A stretch of DNA of 64,000 bases from Miniphocaeibacter halophilus (lineage in GTDB: Bacteria; Bacillota; Clostridia; Tissierellales; Peptoniphilaceae), in assembly GCF_016458825.1 (NCBI RefSeq), contig NZ_CP066744.1, positions 989,868 to 1,053,867 of the forward strand, written 5' to 3'. Numbering within the stretch: position 1 is the first letter of the stretch; each line of letters opens with the position of its first letter. Positions 1-8,455 of the stretch are shown piece by piece. Below the pieces are notes generated by a model, which saw only the letters and a list, made by a program, of their open reading frames with translations, was not told the origin of the DNA and did not search any database. The position numbers and the translations under genes were made by a program.

Positions 1-207
1 GTCAATGGTTTCACATCATCGATGACAACAATAGGATCTATTATATTTTTAGTTTATCCTGCACAAAAACTCATAACCTTGGTTTTATTTGATGTAGTTC
101 AAAGTGGTAAATATGGAGTTGCTTCGGTTTTATCCTGTTTAATTATACTAACCTGTCTATTAATAAATGGACTTTATTATAAAATAATTTCCAAAAAGGA
201 GAAATAA
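1..207 (+). CDS. ABC transporter permease, C-terminal end (Fbp/PotB type), partial
   Basis: The reading frame is open from base 1, so this is the last 68 residues of a membrane permease whose start lies left of the window. Two hydrophobic stretches are visible (around IIFLVYP and the SVLSCLIILTCLLI segment), followed by a short basic tail ending SKKEK. The piece resembles the end of ferric-iron or 2-aminoethylphosphonate type permeases (FbpB/PhnV-like), where a G-S-S-M-T-T segment leads into the last two helices; this is recognition by eye. Its stop overlaps the start of the ATPase gene by one base, so the two are translationally coupled. The solute-binding protein that would settle the substrate is outside the window. 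Confidence 0.75.
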   Translation, partial: VNGFTSSMTTIGSIIFLVYPAQKLITLVLFDVVQSGKYGVASVLSCLIILTCLLINGLYYKIISKKEK

Positions 208-1151
208 TGTTTTTAAAAATCGATAATTTAAAAAAGAGTTATGGTAAAAATACCATTCTAGAGGATTTTAATTTAGAAATAAATAAAAAGGAATTAATAT
301 GTTTACTTGGACCTAGTGGTTGTGGAAAAACCACCGTACTAAATTGTATTGGCGGTTTTATTAAAATCAATGGTGGGAATATAATTCTAGATAATAAAAA
401 TATTACAAATCTTTTTCCTGAAGATAGGGAAGTGTCTACTGTTTTTCAATCCTATGGTCTATTTCCTCATATGACCGTAATTGAAAATATAAAATATGGA
501 CTTAAGTTTAAAAATATAGCTAAAAAACAAGCTTCTTCAATGGCTATTAAAATGATGGAACTTGTAAAACTACATGGATATGAAAACAAAAAAATCAACG
601 AATTAAGCGGTGGTGAAAAACAAAGGGTAGCCTTGGCCAGAAGTTTAGTAGTAGAGCCAAAATTACTACTTTTAGATGAGCCTCTTTCAAATTTAGATGC
701 ACTGCTAAGAGTTGAACTTCGTTCCGAAATAAAAAGAATCCATGATGAGTTAAGCTTAACAACAATTTTTGTAACCCATGACCAAGAAGAAGCCTTTTCC
801 ATTGCCGATAGAATAATATTAATGGATAAGGGAAAAATTGCCGATATGGGAACAGCTGAAGATATTTACTTTAAACCAAACAATCTATTTACCTTAAATT
901 TTATTGGAACATCTAATATAATAGAAAAAAATGGTACAAATTATTACACTCGCCCTGAAAAAATAACAATAGAAAAACCTACAGATAAATCTAATGCTAT
1001 AATTTTGGAAAAATATTTTACAGGTCAAATTATTAATTATAAAGTAAAGGACAAGAAGGGTAATTTACTAAAAGTTACAACATTAAATAATAAAGACTTT
1101 AAAATAGGTGACAATGTCTATATAGACTATAATTTAAATATAATAAATTAA
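207..1151 (+). CDS. ABC transporter ATP-binding protein, Fbp/Pot type
   Basis: ATPase subunit of an importer. The 314-residue protein has Walker A GPSGCGKTT at 35-43, signature LSGGEKQ at 133-139, Walker B LLLLDEP at 153-159 and a switch histidine in VTHDQEE. About 80 residues after the nucleotide-binding domain look like a TOBE-type regulatory domain, as in FbpC, PotA and PhnT. The start ATG overlaps the permease stop (TAATG) behind an AAAAAGGAG ribosome site. A glycosyltransferase gene follows after 9 bases, so all three are probably one operon. The substrate (ferric iron, phosphonate or polyamine) cannot be told from the ATPase alone. Confidence 0.9.
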   Translation: MFLKIDNLKKSYGKNTILEDFNLEINKKELICLLGPSGCGKTTVLNCIGGFIKINGGNIILDNKNITNLFPEDREVSTVFQSYGLFPHMTVIENIKYGLKFKNIAKKQASSMAIKMMELVKLHGYENKKINELSGGEKQRVALARSLVVEPKLLLLDEPLSNLDALLRVELRSEIKRIHDELSLTTIFVTHDQEEAFSIADRIILMDKGKIADMGTAEDIYFKPNNLFTLNFIGTSNIIEKNGTNYYTRPEKITIEKPTDKSNAIILEKYFTGQIINYKVKDKKGNLLKVTTLNNKDFKIGDNVYIDYNLNIIN

Positions 1152-1160
1152 GGAGAATTT

Positions 1161-2441
1161 ATGAAAATTTTGCATATTATTGCTCAACTTCCCTCTAAAA
1201 CCGGAAGCGGGGTTTACTTTTCAAACTTAATAAAAGAATTAAACAAAAACAATGAAAACTATGCTATTTATGGTCATCAGGACTGTGTTGAATATGATTT
1301 TGATGTTATACCTGATGAAAATAAATTTCCAATAAACTTCAATAATAGCAAACTGGATTTTCATATTGTAGGAATGAGTGATGTAATGCCATATAATAGC
1401 ACTCGATATAAGGACATGACTCCTAAAATGTTAAACACATGGCTTAATAATTTTAAGGTCCAAATACTAAATGCCTATAACGAAATTAAGCCGGATATTA
1501 TTATTTGTCATCACCTTTGGATTTTAACATCCTTAACCTTGGATTTATTAAGGGATAGATGTGACAAAATAATTGGTATTTGCCATGGTACAGATATTAG
1601 GCAGGCCTTACAAAATCCTAGATTAAAAAATAGATATGTAAAAAATTTAAATAGATTGGACAAGGTATTTGCACTAAGTGAAAATCAGGTTTCTGAAATA
1701 GTAACTACCTATAACATAGACAAAAACAAAATCCATGTTTCCGGTGGTGGATATAACCAGGATTATTTTTATAAAGATGAAAAACTTCGATACGATGAAA
1801 ATAATCAATTTATAAACTTAGTTTACGCCGGGAAAATAGCCGATGCAAAAGGTGTATTTGAACTTATAGATGCCTATAAACAACTGGATTATGACAATAC
1901 TATAATATTAAATATAATAGGAACTCCTCAAGGGGAAAATATTGAAAGGATTCATAAAAAATTAGATAACACGAAAAATATAAAACTGTTTAATGCAAAA
2001 AACCAAAAATCCTTAGCCCATCTTTTTAGGTATTCCAGTATTTTTATACTTCCTTCTTATTATGAGGGACTTGGCCTTGTTGCAATTGAAGCATTAGCTA
2101 GTGGAATGTATATAGTTTCTACAAAACTGGATGCCTTAATGGAAGTTTTAGGAGATGATGTTAATAATTCCAACGCCATAGAATATGTTGACCTTCCAAG
2201 ACTTAAAAATGTAGATACACCATATGAAAAAGATATTCCTGAATTTGTAAATAGACTAGCAAAGGCTATTGACATACAGGTTCAAAGAGTTAAAAATAAA
2301 GAAAGAATTTCAGATGAAGTTTTAAATTCCGTTGCTAAACATTCATGGGAAAATATTGCAAATGAAATATTTAATGAAATTACAAGAGAATCTTATGAGG
2401 AATTAAATGAGTATAGAAAACTTAATCTTGGAAATGCATAA
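1161..2441 (+). CDS. Glycosyltransferase family 4 (GT-B) protein
   Basis: The 426-residue protein is a GT-B glycosyltransferase. The N-terminal part begins MKILHIIAQLPSKTGSG, the usual acceptor-side start with a glycine-rich loop. The C-terminal part has the GT4 donor-site pattern YYEGLGLVAIEALASG (E-x7-E) at about 300-315. No signal peptide or membrane helix is seen, so it should act in the cytoplasm with an NDP-sugar. A GGAGAA ribosome site precedes ATG 1161. Its place 9 bases behind an importer ATPase is unusual and gives no clear acceptor. It could decorate a cell-surface glycolipid or a small molecule; the substrate is unknown. Confidence 0.85.
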   Translation: MKILHIIAQLPSKTGSGVYFSNLIKELNKNNENYAIYGHQDCVEYDFDVIPDENKFPINFNNSKLDFHIVGMSDVMPYNSTRYKDMTPKMLNTWLNNFKVQILNAYNEIKPDIIICHHLWILTSLTLDLLRDRCDKIIGICHGTDIRQALQNPRLKNRYVKNLNRLDKVFALSENQVSEIVTTYNIDKNKIHVSGGGYNQDYFYKDEKLRYDENNQFINLVYAGKIADAKGVFELIDAYKQLDYDNTIILNIIGTPQGENIERIHKKLDNTKNIKLFNAKNQKSLAHLFRYSSIFILPSYYEGLGLVAIEALASGMYIVSTKLDALMEVLGDDVNNSNAIEYVDLPRLKNVDTPYEKDIPEFVNRLAKAIDIQVQRVKNKERISDEVLNSVAKHSWENIANEIFNEITRESYEELNEYRKLNLGNA

Positions 2442-3060
2442 AAATAAAAATGAAGAGAATATTATTCCTATGGAAAAATATATGTTAAATAAATTTAAAT
2501 TCCTAGGAATAAAATCCATTGAAAGACGAGAAATTTCTAAAGAATGTTTGAAAAAACTAAGAAAGGAGAATTTCTCCTGGGCTGTTTTTAACTCCCTTTG
2601 GATACAGGAAGAAAGGGAGTTTCAATATATTGCCATAGATTATTTAAAACTTAAAAAGAAAGAATTAAATAGTTCCGATTTACCTACAATAAAAAAATAT
2701 ATAGTAAGTAAAGCTTGGTGGGATTCCGTTGACAACTTCTATAGTGTTCTAAGTGAAATAGGACTTAATTATAAGATTAATAATGAAATGATTTCCTGGT
2801 CAAAAGACGAAAACCTTTGGATTAGAAGAATTTCAATAATTCATCAACTCCATAGAAAAGAAAAGACCAATACGAAGTTATTAGAGAAAATATTAAAGAA
2901 CAATTTTAGCTCCCATGAATTTTTTATAAATAAAGCAATTGGCTGGGCCTTAAGGGATTATAGTAAAACCGATTTAGAATGGGTTAAGAACTTTATTGAA
3001 GATAATAAAAATTTTATGGATAAACTAAGTATAAAAGAAGGTTCTAAATATTTAAAATAA
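2407..3060 (+). CDS. AlkD-like DNA alkylation repair protein
   Basis: The 217-residue, all-helical protein of HEAT-like repeats matches the AlkD family of DNA glycosylases, which remove cationic 3-methyl- and 7-methylpurines. The family's active-site residues can be placed: W105 and D109 in WWDSVD (Trp109 and Asp113 of Bacillus cereus AlkD) and an arginine in LWIRR at 140-141 (Arg148). It starts inside the end of the glycosyltransferase gene (35-base overlap, different frame) with GAGG upstream of ATG 2407, so it is likely read from the same transcript. A damage-repair role beside a transporter and a glycosyltransferase looks coincidental. Confidence 0.85.
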   Translation: MSIENLILEMHKNKNEENIIPMEKYMLNKFKFLGIKSIERREISKECLKKLRKENFSWAVFNSLWIQEEREFQYIAIDYLKLKKKELNSSDLPTIKKYIVSKAWWDSVDNFYSVLSEIGLNYKINNEMISWSKDENLWIRRISIIHQLHRKEKTNTKLLEKILKNNFSSHEFFINKAIGWALRDYSKTDLEWVKNFIEDNKNFMDKLSIKEGSKYLK

Positions 3061-3087
3061 GCTCTCTTTTTTGTGCATAAAAAGAGC
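3061..3087 (+). terminator. Possible weak terminator after the AlkD-like gene
   Basis: GCTCT and GAGC arms with T and A tracts form a hairpin just after the stop. The T-rich run follows only after about eight other bases, so termination may be leaky. Confidence 0.35.
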
Positions 3088-3136
3088 AGAATATATTTTT
3101 TGTTTTTCCTATAATAATTATGAAAAGAGGTAGATA

Positions 3137-3988
3137 ATGGAATGGATAAATAATCTAAATATGGCAATAGACTATATTGAAGATAATATTACAGAAGAAA
3201 TAAACTATGAAGAACTTGCAAAAATAGCCTGTTGTTCTACATATCATTTTCAAAGGATGTTTGGATATATGGCGGGTGTTTCTTTGGCTGAATATATTAG
3301 AAGAAGACGTATGTCCTTGGCTGCTGTAGATTTATTAAATAGTGACGAAAAAATCATAGAAATAGGATTAAAATATGGCTACACATCTCCAACGGCATTC
3401 AATAGAGCCTTTCAAAATATACATGGAATAAGTCCAACAAAAGCAAGAAAACATGGCACTTCTATAAAATCCTATCCACCTATAAGTTTTAAAATGACTA
3501 TTAAAGGGGTAGAAGAAATGAATTATCGAATTGAAGAAAAAGCGGAGTTTCGCATTGTTGGAATATCAGAAAAATTACATAAAAATATAGAGAAAAACTT
3601 TAAAATAGTTCCTAAAATGTGGGAAGAGGCCTCTATAAACGGAACCATTCCAACATTAGTATCCTTAATGAACGAGGAACCAAGTGGAATGTTAGGAGTT
3701 TCCGCCTGTAATAATGACCAAGAATGGAGATACTTCATAGCTGTTTCCAGTTCAAAACCTATTGAAAATAATTTTGAAGAATATATTGTCCCCTCTTTTA
3801 CTTGGGCTATTTTTCCCGGCTCCGGCACAGGACAATCCATTCAAAAATTAGAAGAAAGAATTATTACAGAATGGTTTCCAACATCAGGCTATGAATATGC
3901 CAATGGACCAGACATAGAAGTCTATATAAATCCGGACCCAAATAATGCCAAATATGAAGTTTGGATTCCTGTTATAAAAAAGCAATAA
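3137..3988 (+). CDS. AraC-family regulator with GyrI-like effector domain
   Basis: The 283-residue protein has an N-terminal AraC/XylS DNA-binding domain of about 105 residues with two helix-turn-helix motifs (around residues 24-44 and 74-94, the second containing GYTSPTAFNRAFQ). The C-terminal part from about 125 is a GyrI-like/AraC effector-binding domain. This layout is that of the Rob/YtfS/BmrR-like sensors that bind lipophilic cations or drugs. AGAGG precedes ATG 3137. It stands alone between two terminators, so its targets are not obvious; no efflux gene is adjacent. Confidence 0.9.
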   Translation: MEWINNLNMAIDYIEDNITEEINYEELAKIACCSTYHFQRMFGYMAGVSLAEYIRRRRMSLAAVDLLNSDEKIIEIGLKYGYTSPTAFNRAFQNIHGISPTKARKHGTSIKSYPPISFKMTIKGVEEMNYRIEEKAEFRIVGISEKLHKNIEKNFKIVPKMWEEASINGTIPTLVSLMNEEPSGMLGVSACNNDQEWRYFIAVSSSKPIENNFEEYIVPSFTWAIFPGSGTGQSIQKLEERIITEWFPTSGYEYANGPDIEVYINPDPNNAKYEVWIPVIKKQ

Positions 3989-3991
3989 ATT

Positions 3992-4028
3992 AAAAAAGAT
4001 GGGTTGTCTACATAACTCATCTTTTTTT
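3992..4028. terminator. Bidirectional rho-independent terminator
   Basis: A 13-base stem (AAAAAGATGGGTT with AACTCATCTTTTT, one G-T pair) is flanked by A and T tracts. It ends the AraC-type gene and can also serve the minus-strand gene that ends at 4057. Confidence 0.85.
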
Positions 4029-4056
4029 AATAATTTTTAACATCTTTATATTATGA

Positions 4057-4551
4057 TTATTTTTTATCCTTATATTCAATTATATTTGAATTAATGTCTC
4101 CCTTATACAAATCCTTAAACTTTATATACTCGGTTTTATTTTTAAATTTTAGCATTAAAACATCATCTTCCGATAACTGCCTAACCTTTCCTTCAGGCGT
4201 TAATAAATTATTTTCATCTTTAAATTCATATCGTAATTTCCGATTTTCATCTGAATTTCTACCTAAGATTGAATTAATAAAGTTTTTCTTCATTTCATAT
4301 ACTGTTGCTATGTCACCACTTTCATCACTTCTTACCTCTCCTTTTTCTATAAATAAAGGATGTGGTGATATTAAAAATCCGTCCTTTTTTGCCTTAAAAG
4401 TCAATTCTACAGTATTTTCAATCTTTTCATAGGTTATAGAAACATCATTTGAATTTGCCAGCCAAGTTCTTCCCATCTTAAAGTATAAAAAAGCAAAGAC
4501 TGCTGCCAATACTATTATAATTACAATAAAGGCCTTAATTCCTTTCTTCAT
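4057..4551 (-). CDS. Hypothetical membrane-anchored protein
   Basis: I do not recognise this family. The 164-residue protein begins with a short basic stretch and one hydrophobic helix (about residues 6-24), which reads as a signal anchor. It leaves roughly 135 polar residues rich in Lys, Glu and Asp outside the membrane. There is no lipobox, cysteine pair or obvious catalytic motif. A GGGAAGTG ribosome site precedes the ATG. It is monocistronic, lying between a shared terminator and a 197-base gap. Confidence 0.65.
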   Translation of the reverse strand: MKKGIKAFIVIIIVLAAVFAFLYFKMGRTWLANSNDVSITYEKIENTVELTFKAKKDGFLISPHPLFIEKGEVRSDESGDIATVYEMKKNFINSILGRNSDENRKLRYEFKDENNLLTPEGKVRQLSEDDVLMLKFKNKTEYIKFKDLYKGDINSNIIEYKDKK

Positions 4552-4748
4552 AATTTCACTTCCCTTCTTAAATCTATTATAGCCAAAGATTTATAAGGAA
4601 TGATTAAAAAACTATTACAAATTTATTAAGAAAGGTTTCTAAATTTATAATCTGTATTTTCTTTCTTTTATTAGCTAGGTAAATTTTGTATTACTATTCT
4701 TAATTAAATTTTAAGGTCCATGAAAAACTTATTTATTTTCTTCTTGTC

Positions 4749-5285
4749 TTAATTTAGTTGCAATTCCTTCCATTCTTCTTCCAACATACTCATTTCCCAA
4801 AGATTCCAATACTGCCTGCCATTCTTTAAAGAATCCCTTATTAAACCATCCTTCTTAAAGCCTAAGTTTTCATAACATCTTAGGGCAGATTTATTAAAAT
4901 CAAAAACTCCAAGACTTGCCTTATGAAGATTTAAATCCTTAAATACAAGTTTTAAAACTTCCTCTATTGCCATCTGTCCAAAGCCTTTCCCTCTAAATTC
5001 TTCATCTCCTATTAGAACAGCCCCTATTCTTGCAATCCTATTATTTTTATCTATATTTAAAATGGCAATATGACCTATGGTTTTATTAGTACTTTTATTT
5101 CTAATTTTAAATACCAACTTATTTGCATCTTCATAATTTGCATCCTCTATATAATTTTCTAACTGCTCTTTCGTTAATGGATATTTAAAGGTGTTACCAC
5201 TCCATTGGAGTAAAAACTCCCTAGAATCTATCCAGTTAATTAACTGTTGGAAGTCAGTTTTTTCAAAGTATTTTAACTCTATCAT
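4749..5285 (-). CDS. GNAT-family N-acetyltransferase (RimJ/RimL-like)
   Basis: This 178-residue GNAT protein would transfer an acetyl group from acetyl-CoA to an amine. The acetyl-CoA loop is visible as EEFRGKGFGQMAI (about residues 94-106; R-G-K-G-F-G fits R/Q-x-x-G-x-G/A). It is followed by the family features LNLHKASLGVFDFNKSALRCYENLGFKKDG. AAGGA precedes the ATG. It is divergent from the DUF421 gene at 5383. The acceptor (ribosomal protein, antibiotic or metabolite) cannot be told. Confidence 0.85.
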   Translation of the reverse strand: MIELKYFEKTDFQQLINWIDSREFLLQWSGNTFKYPLTKEQLENYIEDANYEDANKLVFKIRNKSTNKTIGHIAILNIDKNNRIARIGAVLIGDEEFRGKGFGQMAIEEVLKLVFKDLNLHKASLGVFDFNKSALRCYENLGFKKDGLIRDSLKNGRQYWNLWEMSMLEEEWKELQLN

Positions 5286-5382
5286 CTATATTATCCTTTC
5301 TAATAATATTTGTTTTATATTATACTATATATTGACATGTTATTTTAATAATAACTATATACATTATTTAAGGAGGAGAAAA

Positions 5383-6015
5383 TTGGATTTTTATTTAAAT
5401 AGTATTTTAAAAATCATTGTTACAGTTATAATTTTACTTATTTATATTAAAATTTCCGGCAAAAGTCAATTAGCCCCAATGTCAGCTTTTGATCAAATTG
5501 GAAATATGGTAATAGGAGCTATTGTTGGAGCAACTATACTTGATTCCGAAATGAAAATATTGGATTCTGCAATATTTATAATTATCTGGATTCTAATCTT
5601 GCTCTTTATTAGATTTCTAAAGGCAAAAAGCTTAAGGGTCAAGGAATTTATTAATGGTAAAAGAATTCAATTAATTGAAAATGGTGTTTTAATAACAGAT
5701 AATTTTCTAAAAACCAAATTATCTGTTAGGGATGTTGAAATATTACTTCATAATGAAGGTATTCTCGGTGTAAATGAATTAAAGAACCTATGGTTTGAAA
5801 CAAATGGTCAATTAACCTATGATAAAAAAAATGAAGAAATACTTTCCATGTTGGTAATAGAAAATGGAATATTAGATGAAAAGGTTTTAAAAGATATTGG
5901 TAAGGATAAAGATTGGCTTATGGAACAAATTGAAAAATCTGATGCCAAAAAAATTGAAGATATTTTTTGTGCTGAATGGGTTAAGGAAAAATTATGGATT
6001 TATCCTTACAATTAA
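5383..6015 (+). CDS. DUF421 (YetF/YcaP-like) membrane protein
   Basis: I place the start at TTG 5383 because a strong AAGGAGGAG lies just upstream and the protein then begins with the first transmembrane helix; the frame is open further left but has no ribosome site. The resulting 210-residue protein has three N-terminal helices with the family signature SGKSQLAPMSAFDQ. A soluble YetF-like domain follows, including the typical LIENGVL segment and RDVEILLHNEGI. The family's molecular function is not established; some members are linked to sporulation or envelope stress. Confidence 0.85.
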   Translation: MDFYLNSILKIIVTVIILLIYIKISGKSQLAPMSAFDQIGNMVIGAIVGATILDSEMKILDSAIFIIIWILILLFIRFLKAKSLRVKEFINGKRIQLIENGVLITDNFLKTKLSVRDVEILLHNEGILGVNELKNLWFETNGQLTYDKKNEEILSMLVIENGILDEKVLKDIGKDKDWLMEQIEKSDAKKIEDIFCAEWVKEKLWIYPYN

Positions 6016-6016
6016 T

Positions 6017-6045
6017 AAAATCATCGGTATTTACCGGTGATTTTA
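6017..6045 (+). terminator. Terminator after the DUF421 gene
   Basis: AAAATCATCGGTA and ACCGGTGATTTTA form a 12-base stem with a three-base loop directly after the stop, ending in a T-rich run. Confidence 0.8.
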
Positions 6046-6148
6046 TAATCTACTACACTTTTAAGAAGTCATTGTATTCCATCATATTATTTTAATAAAA
6101 TGCTTTCCATGTTCTATTTCTTTAATATTTGCTAAATAAATATTAACA

Positions 6149-6176
6149 TTGCTAAGTAAAACCAGTACTGTATAAT
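6149..6176 (+). promoter_or_regulatory. Predicted promoter of the decarboxylase gene
   Basis: TTGCTA (6149-6154) and TATAAT (6171-6176) are spaced 16 bases apart, about 50 bases before the ATG at 6228. The -35 box lies inside the second copy of a 12-base direct repeat (6129-6140 and 6149-6160). Confidence 0.55.
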
Positions 6177-6227
6177 TAAAATAGATTATGTCATCTACCA
6201 TATTAACCGATAATTTAAGGAGAAATA

Positions 6228-7470
6228 ATGAAGAAATCTTTTTTAAATAATGAAAAATTATTAGAGCTTATAAAAGAATATCCCACTCCCTTTTATATTT
6301 ATGATGAAAAGGGAATACGTAAAAATATAAGAAATTTATATAAGGCCTTTTCTTGGAACAAGGGATTTAAAGAATATTTTGCTGTAAAGGCTACTCCTAC
6401 TCCGGAAATATTAAAAATCATGAAAGAGGAAGGCTGTGGACTTGACTGTTCCAGTATGGCTGAATTAACTTTAGCTGAGAAAACAGGATTTAAGGAAGAT
6501 AACATTATGTTTTCTTCTAATGCAACACCTTACGAAGAATATGTAAAGGCAAGGGAACTGGAAGCTATTATTAACTTAGATGACTTTTCCCATATTTCAT
6601 ATTTGGAAAAAATATGCCGGCCTTCCAAATACTATTTGTTGTAGATATAATCCCGGAGAATTTAAAATACATAATAATATAATGGACAACCCCAAAGATG
6701 CTAAGTATGGCTTTACAAAGGAGCAGCTAAAAAAAGGATTTCTACTCCTTAAGGAAAAGGGTGTAAAAAACTTTGGTCTACACGCTTTTTTAACCAGTAA
6801 TACCCTAGGAAACGATTATTATCCTGCCCTTGCAGCAATGCTATTTGAAACTGCTGTTTGGTTAAAAAAAGAAACAGGTATTGCCATTTCCTTTATAAAT
6901 CTTTCTGGTGGTATAGGTATACCTTATAGGCCTGATGAAGAAGCTAATAATATATTTAAAATTGGTGAAATGGTAAAAAATGAATATAATAGAATTTTAA
7001 AGCCCCATAATCTTGACAATATTTCTATATTTACAGAGCTTGGCAGATATATTACCGGACCAAATGGTCAATTAGTCACTAGGGTAATTCATAAAAAAGA
7101 AACCTATAAAAACTATATTGGCTTAGATGCATCGGCTGCTAATTTAATTCGCCCTGCCATGTACGGAGCCTACCACCATATAACTATTTCCGGTAAGGAA
7201 AACCTAGCCAATACTAATTTATATGATATTACCGGCTCCCTATGTGAAAATAACGATAAGTTCGCTATTGATAGGAAGATGCCGGAAATTAATATTGGAG
7301 ATGTCTTAATAATTCATGACACTGGAGCCCATGGTCATTCTATGGGATACAATTACAATGGAAAATTACGTTCTGCCGAATTACTTTTAAAGGAAAATGG
7401 AGACATAAAATTAATAAGAAGAGCTGAAACTTTAGATGATTATTTTTCTACAATAAGGGATTTTTTCTAA
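6228..7470 (+). pseudogene. lysA: Diaminopimelate-decarboxylase-type gene, frameshifted
   Basis: Two overlapping frames together make one PLP-dependent group IV decarboxylase of about 414 residues. The first part (6228-6644) carries the PLP lysine in YFAVKATPTPE. The second part (to 7470) carries SGGIGIPY, ELGRY and the catalytic-cysteine region SLCENNDKFA. The frames join at six A bases (6607-6612): removing one A gives LEKYAGLPNTI, the expected continuation. As written the product stops at 6644. It is either a true pseudogene, a sequencing error in a homopolymer, or slippage. Diaminopimelate decarboxylase is the best guess from motifs, but other decarboxylases of this fold are possible. AAGGAG precedes ATG 6228. 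Confidence 0.75.
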
Positions 7471-7480
7471 TATAAAAAAA

Positions 7481-7514
7481 AGAATATAGAAGAGGAAAAC
7501 CTCTTTTATATTCT
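7481..7514. terminator. Bidirectional terminator between convergent genes
   Basis: AGAATATAGAAGAGG and CCTCTTTTATATTCT form a 15-base stem (one mismatch) with a four-base loop. An A tract lies on the left side, so it works for the minus-strand gene too, whose stop it overlaps. Confidence 0.8.
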
Positions 7515-8439
7515 ATAATAATGAAAACAAATATTTTTCTATTAATGGTATTGTTATAACTGACAGTAATGTACTCATAAATACAGCTATGGAAGCTGAA
7601 CGAATACTTTTCTTATATTGTGTAGCAAGCATTACAACCATAGAAGCTGCCGGAAATCCTACATTTAAGGTTATCATTTTTATTAAATATGTATCTAAAC
7701 CAATCAATCTTGTTATTATAAATGCAAGTACTGGTAAGACTACTAACTTTATTACTGAATATACTAAAACCTTATAGTCCTTAAATAGGTATTTTATATC
7801 TATTGTTGCAAGAGATGAACCTATCATTAACATGGACAATGGTATTGTAATATTTCCTATTGAAGTAAAGATTTCATTTAACACATAAGGAACTTTTATT
7901 CCCGTTAAATATATTACTAGTGCAATTATTGCTGCTAAGAATCCCGGATTTATTAAACTTTTTAGTCCTTTTGCTCCATCTGTTGTCATATCCTTTGTAA
8001 ATAAATACATTCCATAGGAGAAGAGTAAAATATTAAAGGGTAAGTTCATTATTGTAGATACAAATATAGCTGAATCTCCTAATAATGATTGAAATACAGG
8101 GTAACCTAAAAATGCTACATTTCCAAATACCATTACCACTTCATGTACTGGAAGTTCAAATTTATTTAGGGGCATTATTTTTACATATATTCTTGCAAAA
8201 ACTATAAGGAAAATATAGGTTATTACCCCTATTGCCATTACTAAAAATATATTAACCGGTATAGTTCCCGATTCACTTGTAGAAATAGAGGAAATTATTA
8301 ATAATGGAGATGTAATATATAGCATTAGGGTGGAAAAGGTCATATTAGCATTTTCATTTATAATTCCAATTTTTCCTGCTACATAACCAATTATTATTAC
8401 ACCAAATAAAACCAACATGGTACTTTGTAAACTTGACAA
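7513..8439 (-). CDS. AEC-family transporter (auxin efflux carrier type)
   Basis: The 308-residue protein with about ten hydrophobic helices has the AEC/BASS-like pattern. Family members export or exchange organic acids such as malate, or related anions. The start is TTG, chosen because AGGAGG sits seven bases upstream; the next ATG (residue 8) has no ribosome site. Only 16 bases separate it from the ATP-grasp ligase upstream, so it is likely the last gene of the thiol-peptide operon. An efflux or uptake role for the product of that operon is possible but is inference. Confidence 0.85.
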   Translation of the reverse strand: MSSLQSTMLVLFGVIIIGYVAGKIGIINENANMTFSTLMLYITSPLLIISSISTSESGTIPVNIFLVMAIGVITYIFLIVFARIYVKIMPLNKFELPVHEVVMVFGNVAFLGYPVFQSLLGDSAIFVSTIMNLPFNILLFSYGMYLFTKDMTTDGAKGLKSLINPGFLAAIIALVIYLTGIKVPYVLNEIFTSIGNITIPLSMLMIGSSLATIDIKYLFKDYKVLVYSVIKLVVLPVLAFIITRLIGLDTYLIKMITLNVGFPAASMVVMLATQYKKSIRSASIAVFMSTLLSVITIPLIEKYLFSLL

Positions 8440-8455
8440 ATAAACACCTCCTATG

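Noticed and set aside
467-802. Open frame on the minus strand inside the importer ATPase gene
   Set aside because: It lies fully within a well-supported gene, lacks a ribosome site and resembles no family; it is a shadow frame, as are many other antisense frames across gyrA, gyrB and mnmE.
5191-5382. N-terminal extension of the DUF421 protein
   Set aside because: The open frame overlaps the divergent acetyltransferase and has no ribosome site; TTG 5383 with AAGGAGGAG is a better start.
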